From NCBI GenBank assembly GCA_003563375.1, contig PWSB01000118.1:1-6230 (forward strand): a DNA stretch of 6,230 nucleotides. Reading direction: 5' to 3'. Both the position numbers and the translations under genes were made by a program. Below the pieces are notes generated by a model, which worked only from the letters and a program-made list of their open reading frames with translations, was not told the origin of the DNA and made no database searches. Positions 1 through 4,676 of the stretch are shown here, piece after piece. Within the stretch, counting starts at the first letter, position 1. Each line of letters starts with the position of its first letter. The stretch comes from Actinomycetota bacterium. Its GTDB lineage: Bacteria; Actinomycetota; Humimicrobiia; Humimicrobiales; Humimicrobiaceae.

Positions 1-18
1 AAGAGAAGAAGGGTCTAG
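1..18 (+). CDS. rpsK: 30S ribosomal protein S11, C-terminal tail only (partial)
   Basis: The first five codons read Lys-Arg-Arg-Arg-Val followed by a TAG stop at 16-18. The KRRRV ending is the near-universal C-terminus of bacterial S11, and S11 is the expected gene directly before rpsD in actinobacterial and clostridial alpha operons. S11 sits on the platform of the small subunit and contacts 16S rRNA and the mRNA exit region. Only the tail lies in the window, so nothing else about the gene can be judged. The call rests on a very short match plus gene order. Confidence 0.8.
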   Translation, partial: KRRRV

Positions 19-45
19 AATTAGATAAAAGGAGTTTATAAGCTT

Positions 46-672
46 ATGACCAAGAGTATAGAAGCATCCTGCAGGTTATGCAGGAGAGAGAAACAAAAAT
101 TATTTTTAAAGGGCCAGCGGTGTTTCACCGATAAGTGCTCTGTTGTGAGAAAACCGTATGTACCTGGACAAAGGGCCAAAAGAAGGGTCATAGAATCCGA
201 ATATTATTTGCAGCTGCGAGCGAAGCAAAAAGCAAAAAGGTTCTATGGGCTCAGAGAAAGGCAGTTTAGGAACTATTATGAAAAAGCAGTAAAAAAGAAG
301 GGTATTACAGGTGAGATGCTGCTTCAATTTTTGGAGATCAGGCTGGATAATGTCGTATACCACATGGGCTTTGCCTCTTCCAGGGACCAGGCAAGACAGT
401 TGATCGGCCATGGCCATGTGACGGTGGATGGCAAAGTAGTGGATATACCTTCATACCAGTTGAAGGAAAACCAGGTGATAGGCATAGCGCCTGGCAGCAA
501 GGATATAGTTCCTGTGCTTGAAGCCAAAGAGAGCGCAGGCAGTCTGACCCCGCCTGAGTGGATGGAGGTCGATTTAAACAAATTGGAAGGAAAAGTCCTA
601 AAGGTGCCTGAAAGGGATCAGATCCAGGTGCCTATAGATGAACGCTTGATTGTAGAGCTATATTCTAAATAG
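46..672 (+). CDS. rpsD: 30S ribosomal protein S4, four-cysteine (zinc-type) form
   Basis: S4 is a primary 16S rRNA binding protein that nucleates assembly of the small-subunit body and helps shape the mRNA entry channel. The 208 residues match the family length. The N-terminus carries Cys9, Cys12, Cys26 and Cys31 in the spacing seen in zinc-binding S4 proteins such as that of Thermus. The ribosomal S4 core follows (ESEYYLQLRAKQK, ERQFRNYYEKAV), then the S4 RNA-binding domain from about residue 97 to 160 (RLDNVVY at 99-105, SRDQARQLIGHGHVTVDG). The C-terminus ends LIVELYSK, as expected. The start is ATG at 46, with AAAAGGAG at 27-34 about 11 bases upstream. One oddity: the usual PGQHG after the zinc region reads PGQRA here (residues 40-44). 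S4 represses its own operon translationally in E. coli, but nothing here shows such a site. The 27-base gaps on either side indicate an operon. Confidence 0.98.
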   Translation: MTKSIEASCRLCRREKQKLFLKGQRCFTDKCSVVRKPYVPGQRAKRRVIESEYYLQLRAKQKAKRFYGLRERQFRNYYEKAVKKKGITGEMLLQFLEIRLDNVVYHMGFASSRDQARQLIGHGHVTVDGKVVDIPSYQLKENQVIGIAPGSKDIVPVLEAKESAGSLTPPEWMEVDLNKLEGKVLKVPERDQIQVPIDERLIVELYSK

Positions 673-684
673 AATTTTTAGCTT

Positions 685-690
685 GGGAGG
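685..690 (+). promoter_or_regulatory. Shine-Dalgarno site fixing the TTG start of rpoA
   Basis: GGGAGG lies 9 bases before the TTG at 700 and 18 bases before the in-frame ATG at 709. The spacing strongly favours the TTG start, giving an N-terminus of Met-Leu-Lys-Met-His. Confidence 0.8.
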
Positions 691-699
691 TAAATTAAA

Positions 700-1635
700 T
701 TGTTAAAAATGCATAAACCAAATGTAAAGATCACGGATACGGATGATTCTAGGGGAGAATTTGTCATAGAGCCTCTGGAGAGGGGCTTCGGGCATACCCT
801 GGGCAATTCCATTAGAAGGGTATTGCTTTCATCCATAGAGGGTGCGGCTATAACCCGGATCAAGATAGATGATGTAAAACATGAGTTTTCTAATCTCAAG
901 GGCATGAAAGAAGACATCCTTGAATTCACTGCCAACCTAAAGGAGGTCGTATTCAGGGTAAGCTCAGATGAGCCGGTAAAGGTAAAATTAGAGAAAAAAG
1001 GGCCGGGGGTTATCAAATCTTCTGATATCAGGCTCAGTTCTGACGTGGAGATAATAAACCCCGATGCTTATATTGCAACCCTTACAAAAGAAGGAGAGAT
1101 CTCAGCGGAGCTGATAGTGGAAAAAGGAAAAGGCTATAAGACAGCGACGGAAAATTCAGTCGAGGGGGATCCTATTGGGGTCATACCTGTTGACACCATA
1201 TTCTCTCCCATGAAAAAGGTGTCTTTTAGGGTAGAGAATACAAGGGTAGGCCAAATGACGAACTTCGACCGCCTTGTACTTAGCATAGACACTAATGGAA
1301 GCATAAAGCCCCAGGAGGCATTGAGCCAGGCTTCAAAGATAGTCAATGATTATATGAGCCTGCTCATAGACCTGTCTGATAATAATAATAAGGATGACCC
1401 AATTTTTGAAGAGGTAAAAGAAGAAGAAGAAAAGCCCAACTACCCTTCGGTGGAGGAATTGGAATTATCTGTAAGGGCTTATAATTGCCTGAAAAGAGAA
1501 GGCATCGACACTGTTGAAAAATTGTTGAACTATACAGAGGACGAACTGCTGGACATCAGGAATTTTGGACAGAAATCTATACAGGAAGTAAAAGATAAGG
1601 TTAAGGATCTAGGATTGACCTTTAAGCAAAAATAG
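700..1635 (+). CDS. rpoA: DNA-directed RNA polymerase subunit alpha
   Basis: Alpha dimerises to nucleate assembly of RNA polymerase core. Its C-terminal domain binds UP elements and activators. The 311 residues are close to the usual 310-340. The N-terminal dimerisation/insert domain covers about residues 10-225, with the hallmark GFGHTLGNSIRRVLLSSIEG at 29-48, LKGMKEDILEF at 66-76 and TNFDRLVLSIDTNG at 187-200. An acidic, low-complexity linker spans about 226-249. The C-terminal domain (about 250-308) has VRAYNCLKREGI at 258-269, including Arg259 at the position of E. coli Arg265, the main DNA contact, and then LLDIRNFGQKSIQEVK. These CTD strings look more actinobacterial than clostridial. 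The start is TTG at 700, set by a good Shine-Dalgarno; an in-frame ATG at 709 is too far from it. The gene sits 27 bases after rpsD and 20 before rplQ. Confidence 0.98.
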   Translation: MLKMHKPNVKITDTDDSRGEFVIEPLERGFGHTLGNSIRRVLLSSIEGAAITRIKIDDVKHEFSNLKGMKEDILEFTANLKEVVFRVSSDEPVKVKLEKKGPGVIKSSDIRLSSDVEIINPDAYIATLTKEGEISAELIVEKGKGYKTATENSVEGDPIGVIPVDTIFSPMKKVSFRVENTRVGQMTNFDRLVLSIDTNGSIKPQEALSQASKIVNDYMSLLIDLSDNNNKDDPIFEEVKEEEEKPNYPSVEELELSVRAYNCLKREGIDTVEKLLNYTEDELLDIRNFGQKSIQEVKDKVKDLGLTFKQK

Positions 1636-1655
1636 TAGAAGCAGGAGAAATAGAT

Positions 1656-2009
1656 ATGGTAGTACCAAAAAAAGGACCAAGGCTAGGGTCGGGCAGCAGC
1701 CACCAGAAAGCAATGATGGCTAATATGGCAATGTCACTGTTTGAATATGGCAACATCAAGACGACTCTCCCTAAGGCAAAATTACTTAGGGGGTTTGTGG
1801 ATAAATTAATAACCATAGCTAAGAAAGATGACCTGGCCGCCAGGAGGCACTGCTTGAGGCTGCTGGGAAATTACAAAGGGGTGCAGAAGCTTTTTAATGA
1901 TGTTGCCCCCCGGATGTATGAGAGGTCCAGCGGGTTTACAAGGATAGTAAAGTATAAAAGAAGACATGGAGACGGAGCCCAGCTGGTCCTTATGGAGCTT
2001 GTAGAGTAG
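1656..2009 (+). CDS. rplQ: 50S ribosomal protein L17
   Basis: L17 binds 23S rRNA near the polypeptide exit tunnel. The 117-residue product carries the family pattern throughout: KGPRLGSGSSHQKAMMANMA at residues 6-25, a basic middle (LPKAKLLRGFVDKLITIAKK), DDLAARRHCLRLL, and the C-terminal GFTRIVKYKRRHGDGAQLVLMELVE. The N-terminal KGPRLG form, in place of the more common MRH.K..RKLGR, is typical of actinobacterial L17. The long C-terminal extension found in many actinobacteria is absent. The ATG at 1656 follows AGGAG (1643-1647) by 8 bases. The gene lies 20 bases after rpoA, and the rpoA-rplQ pairing is nearly universal in bacteria. Confidence 0.98.
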   Translation: MVVPKKGPRLGSGSSHQKAMMANMAMSLFEYGNIKTTLPKAKLLRGFVDKLITIAKKDDLAARRHCLRLLGNYKGVQKLFNDVAPRMYERSSGFTRIVKYKRRHGDGAQLVLMELVE

Positions 2010-2039
2010 TTTGTTTGAAAACTGTTTATATGGATTACC

Positions 2040-2777
2040 ATGGTAAATTACATGGGTGTCCTTGAATATGACGGCAGCCGATATTGCGGATTTCAGTTAC
2101 AGGCGGAGGATGTGCCCACTATTCAGGGCGAGGTAGAAAAAGCCCTCTGTAAGGCAGAGGGAAGAAAGGTCAGGGTAAGCTATTCTGGAAGGACTGACCG
2201 GGGTGTCCATGCTTTGGGGCAGGTGATCAGTTTCAGGCTAAAAGAAGAAGCTGACCTGTACCGGTTTAAATGGTCGCTTAATTGCATTTTGCCTGATGAT
2301 ATTGCTGTAAGGGAGATAGCAAGGGTAGAAGATGGCTTTGATGCCCGCAGGAGTGCCAAAAAGAGACAGTACTGCTATTACGTGGTAAACCATAATGTAC
2401 AGAGCGTTTTTTTGAGAAAATACAGCGTGCTTGTCACCCAGGGATTGGACCTGGAGATGATGCAGGAAGCAGCTTCATTATTTGTCGGTACCAAGGATTT
2501 TAAAGCGTTTAGCAATGAAAGCGGGGCCAAAGGTACGGTCAGGCAGGTATATGATCTGGTTATTAAAAAGACAGGGGATAACCTGCTGGTCTTTGAAATA
2601 ATTGCCGATTCCTTCCTTTATAATATGGTAAGGATTATAGTGGGCAGCTTGCTGGAACTGGGCAGGGGCCAACGCGATATGGAAAGTATCGAAAAGGCAT
2701 TAAGGTCAAGGGATAGGGAGCAGGCAGGAAAAGCAGCACCCGCAAAAGGGTTGTTCCTTACAAAAGTTTTCTACTGA
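2040..2777 (+). CDS. truA: tRNA pseudouridine(38-40) synthase TruA
   Basis: TruA converts uridines 38, 39 and 40 in the anticodon arm of many tRNAs to pseudouridine, in the cytoplasm. The 245 residues match the family length. The N-terminal EYDGSRYCGFQLQ (9-21) is the TruA signature. The catalytic aspartate is Asp53 in SGRTDRGVHALGQV (49-62). The second half has RQYCYYVV, FVGTKDFKAFSN, the SFLYNMVRIIVGSLLELGRG block (191-210) and the APAKGLFL motif near the C-terminus (233-240). The ATG at 2040 gives the usual 8-9 residues before EYDG but lacks a clear Shine-Dalgarno; only a weak GGA lies near. The in-frame ATG at 2052 is an alternative. The gene sits 30 bases after rplQ and 13 before rplM. 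TruA between L17 and L13 is a common arrangement, here without intervening ECF transporter genes. Confidence 0.97.
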   Translation: MVNYMGVLEYDGSRYCGFQLQAEDVPTIQGEVEKALCKAEGRKVRVSYSGRTDRGVHALGQVISFRLKEEADLYRFKWSLNCILPDDIAVREIARVEDGFDARRSAKKRQYCYYVVNHNVQSVFLRKYSVLVTQGLDLEMMQEAASLFVGTKDFKAFSNESGAKGTVRQVYDLVIKKTGDNLLVFEIIADSFLYNMVRIIVGSLLELGRGQRDMESIEKALRSRDREQAGKAAPAKGLFLTKVFY

Positions 2778-2790
2778 TTGGAGGAAGATT

Positions 2791-3240
2791 ATGACAGGTT
2801 TAGGTATTAAGACTTTTTATGCAAAAAAAGAAAATATGGAAAGAAAATGGTATCTAGTCGATGCCAGGGGTAAAACTCTGGGCAGGCTGGCTGCAGAGAT
2901 AGCCAAGATACTAAGGGGGAAGAACAAGCCTATTTTTACCCCTAATGTGGACTGCGGTGATTTTGTGGTGGTCATAAATGCCAGGGATATAAAGGTTACC
3001 GGAAATAAACTAAAGGATAAAAAATATTACAGGCATTCAGGTTATGTAGGAAACCTAAAGGTCGAGAGCCTGGAAGAGAAGATGAAAAAAAACCCGCAGG
3101 ATGTTATTTACAAGGCGGTAAAAGGAATGGTTCCCCGCAACAGGCTGGGAAACCAGATAATCAAGAAATTAAAGGTCTATGCTGATGATAGACATCCGCA
3201 TCAGGCACAAAAACCCGAAAAAATATTTGAGGAGGAATAA
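2791..3240 (+). CDS. rplM: 50S ribosomal protein L13
   Basis: L13 is an early-assembly protein of the large subunit that binds 23S rRNA. The 149 residues include a short N-terminal extension (KTFYAKKENMERKWYLVDA, residues 7-25) like that of actinobacterial L13. The core follows: GKTLGRLAAEIAKILRGK, the FTPNVDCGDFVVVINA strand, YYRHSGYVGNLK, the AVKGMVPRNRLG motif, and LKVYADDRHPHQAQKP near the C-terminus. The ATG at 2791 is preceded by GGAGG at 2780-2784, 6 bases upstream, and the gap to truA is 13 bases. That leaves no room for the L13 leader structure known upstream of rplM in many Firmicutes, so any autoregulation would have to use coding sequence or act elsewhere. Confidence 0.98.
   Translation: MTGLGIKTFYAKKENMERKWYLVDARGKTLGRLAAEIAKILRGKNKPIFTPNVDCGDFVVVINARDIKVTGNKLKDKKYYRHSGYVGNLKVESLEEKMKKNPQDVIYKAVKGMVPRNRLGNQIIKKLKVYADDRHPHQAQKPEKIFEEE
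3231..3235 (+). promoter_or_regulatory. Shine-Dalgarno site for rpsI, inside the end of rplM
   Basis: GGAGG forms part of the last Glu codons of rplM and lies 8 bases before the TTG at 3244. It supports the TTG start of rpsI and implies tight translational coupling between L13 and S9. Confidence 0.8.
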
Positions 3241-3243
3241 AAG

Positions 3244-3639
3244 TTGGCAGACAGCGTTTGTTACTATGCAACTGGCAAGAGGAAAGGGGCAATAGCAAAG
3301 GTAAGGCTGGTTCCCGGAGAAGGAAAAATAAATGTTAACAATAGGGACCTGTCCTCCTATTTTCCCTTAAAAAGCTACATCATTGCGACCAAAGAGCCGA
3401 TGAGGCTTACAGGAACAGAGGATGCATATGATGTGTCCGCTACCATAATAGGAGGGGGTTTTAGCTCCCAGGCGGATGCATTAAAGCATGGAATATCCCG
3501 GGCATTACTTGACATCAATGGAGAATATAGAGGCATGCTCAAAAAAGAAGGAATGCTTACCAGGGACCCAAGGGAAAAAGAGAGGAAAAAGTACGGGCTG
3601 AAGAAAGCAAGGAAAAAGCCTCAGTTCTCAAAGAGATAA
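3244..3639 (+). CDS. rpsI: 30S ribosomal protein S9
   Basis: S9 binds the 16S rRNA head; its C-terminal tail reaches the P-site tRNA anticodon. The 131 residues fit the family. The N-terminal YYATGKRKGAIAKVRLVPGEG (7-27) is the S9 signature. It is followed by INVNNRDLSSYF, the GGGFSSQADALKHGISRAL block (70-88), where the usual S/T-G-QA reads S-S-QA, and the C-terminal LTRDPREKERKKYGLKKARK and PQFSKR. The terminal Lys-Arg that contacts tRNA is present. The start is TTG at 3244 with a good Shine-Dalgarno inside rplM; rplM stops only 3 bases earlier. Codon use is striking: 8 of 11 Arg codons are AGG and 5 of 8 Ile codons are ATA, although this is a highly expressed gene. Confidence 0.98.
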   Translation: MADSVCYYATGKRKGAIAKVRLVPGEGKINVNNRDLSSYFPLKSYIIATKEPMRLTGTEDAYDVSATIIGGGFSSQADALKHGISRALLDINGEYRGMLKKEGMLTRDPREKERKKYGLKKARKKPQFSKR

Positions 3640-3650
3640 GATTATATGCG

Positions 3651-4652
3651 GTGGACTTTCCCAGGATAAATGTTTATTTAAATAAATTGACCCATAATGC
3701 TAAGATAATAAGCGGCCGTTTTGCCAGTAGAGGCATAACGGCCGTTGCGGTTACCAAAAGTGTTTTAGGGGATACAAGGATAGCTCGCAGTATCGGCCAC
3801 AGCGGTATAGAAAATTTTGGTGACAGCAGGCTAAAAAACCTTATTAGGCTAGCCGGTCAATACAGGCATTCACAACTTATTCTGCTCAGGTCCCCTATGG
3901 AAAGTGAGATCGAGACCATGGTGGGGGTATGCGCCACCAGCTTAAATACACAGATAGAGACTGTGGAAAAGATAGACAAAGAGTGTGCCGCCCAAAACAG
4001 GAGCCATAATATAATTGTTATGGTGGAGACAGATGATTCAAGGGAGGGCCTTCTTCCCGGCCAAGTACTGCCTTTTATAAAAAAAGCATCCTTTCTGGAC
4101 AATATCCATATTTTGGGGCTGGGCACTAATGCAAGATGCATATCTAAAAAAAAGCCCAGCTACGGCAGCCTGTCTTTGCTTCCAAGACTGCAAAGGGAAG
4201 CTGAAAAAGTAACCGGAAGAAAAATACCTGTCCTTTCGGGTGGAAATTCAAGCCTATATACCCTTTTGCTCGAAGGCAAGATACCTGCGGAGATAAACCA
4301 GGTCAGAATCGGAGAGGCTATAATGCTCGGACATGAGACCCTGAATTATCTTCCTATCAGCGGGACATACGGCAGCTGTTTTTTGCTTGAAGGACAAATA
4401 ATAGAAGTAAAAGCCGGAGGGAAAAAAGCTATACTTGCTTTGGGGTCCCAGGATGGGAGTGCCTCAAACCTATTGGCTGAGGACGGAGTAGAGGTTTTAG
4501 GACAGAGCAGCGACCATACGGTTGTAGGGTCAAAGAACCAAAAAAGGTTTTGCATTGGGGATATTATTTCTTTTAAAATGGATTATATCGGTCTATTATC
4601 AGCTATGACCTCTCCTTTTGTGAAAAAAAACTACATAGCTGGAATTGTTTAA
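3651..4652 (+). CDS. PLP-dependent amino-acid racemase, alanine/ornithine racemase family
   Basis: This is a fold-type III PLP enzyme with an alanine racemase N-terminal barrel, most like the ornithine racemase (Orr) group. The 333 residues are slightly shorter than typical Orr (about 350). Visible marks are FPRINVYLNKLTHNA (3-17); the probable PLP lysine Lys36 in VAVTKS; FGDSRLKNL (56-64); a DSREG loop (129-133); SGGNSS (196-201), matching the phosphate-side NSS/NSA motif; VRIGEAIMLG (218-227); and a C-terminal domain with LGSQDGS (264-270), LGQSSDH (283-289) and GDIISF (303-308). It should interconvert L- and D-forms of an amino acid, but the substrate (alanine, ornithine, lysine or other) cannot be read from sequence. 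No ornithine-degradation genes are in the window, while glmS follows, which favours a cell-wall role (inference). The start is GTG at 3651, chosen because the N-terminus then aligns with the family. There is no strong Shine-Dalgarno, and the frame is open upstream into rpsI. It lies 11 bases after rpsI. Confidence 0.88.
   Translation: MDFPRINVYLNKLTHNAKIISGRFASRGITAVAVTKSVLGDTRIARSIGHSGIENFGDSRLKNLIRLAGQYRHSQLILLRSPMESEIETMVGVCATSLNTQIETVEKIDKECAAQNRSHNIIVMVETDDSREGLLPGQVLPFIKKASFLDNIHILGLGTNARCISKKKPSYGSLSLLPRLQREAEKVTGRKIPVLSGGNSSLYTLLLEGKIPAEINQVRIGEAIMLGHETLNYLPISGTYGSCFLLEGQIIEVKAGGKKAILALGSQDGSASNLLAEDGVEVLGQSSDHTVVGSKNQKRFCIGDIISFKMDYIGLLSAMTSPFVKKNYIAGIV
3711..3746 (+). other. Strong GC-rich hairpin within the racemase 5' coding region
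   Basis: CGGCCGTTTTGCC at 3713-3725 pairs with GGCATAACGGCCG at 3732-3744. Twelve of the 13 pairs are Watson-Crick, with one T-T mismatch and a 6-base loop AGTAGA. An outer A-T pair (3711/3746) and a G-T wobble (3712/3745) extend the stem to 15 positions. It begins 60 bases after the GTG and about 70 bases after the end of rpsI. It is not followed by a T-run, so it is not an intrinsic terminator. It could slow ribosomes, protect mRNA from decay, or be chance structure in coding sequence. Confidence 0.6.
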
Positions 4653-4665
4653 AACAGATTATGAT

Positions 4666-4671
4666 TGGAGG
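4666..4671 (+). promoter_or_regulatory. Shine-Dalgarno site deciding the glmS start
   Basis: TGGAGG lies 5 bases before the ATG at 4677 and only 2 before the adjacent ATG at 4674. Both the spacing and the need for cysteine directly after the initiator Met (the glutaminase nucleophile) select 4677. The whole rpsI-side gap is 24 bases (4653-4676), so no glmS ribozyme/riboswitch, which needs well over 100 bases, lies upstream. Confidence 0.8.
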
Positions 4672-4676
4672 CTATG

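Noticed and set aside
407..417. GGCCATGGCC palindrome in rpsD
   Set aside because: It encodes the conserved GHGHV region of S4. A 10-base palindrome is expected by chance and has no loop for a useful RNA hairpin.
106..581. Open frames on the minus strand opposite rpsD, and similar ones opposite rpoA, rplQ, truA, the racemase and glmS
   Set aside because: They lie wholly inside well-supported + strand genes, have no recognisable domains, and their composition mirrors the real gene. They are shadow frames.
709..711. ATG as an alternative start for rpoA
   Set aside because: It lies 18 bases from the Shine-Dalgarno, whereas the TTG at 700 lies 9 bases from it.
2143..2161. Inverted repeat CCCTCTG/CAGAGGG with a 5-base loop in truA
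   Set aside because: Only 7 pairs, no T-run after it, and fully inside conserved truA coding sequence. Too weak to call a terminator or regulatory element.
2778..2790. Possible L13 leader RNA upstream of rplM
   Set aside because: The gap to truA is only 13 bases and holds just the ribosome binding site.
3509..3530. TTGACA followed by AATATAG in rpsI, considered as a promoter for the racemase/glmS
   Set aside because: The spacer is about 10 bases, far from the needed 16-18, and no -10 hexamer occurs at the proper distance. TTGACA at 1190 and TTGACC at 3687 fail in the same way.
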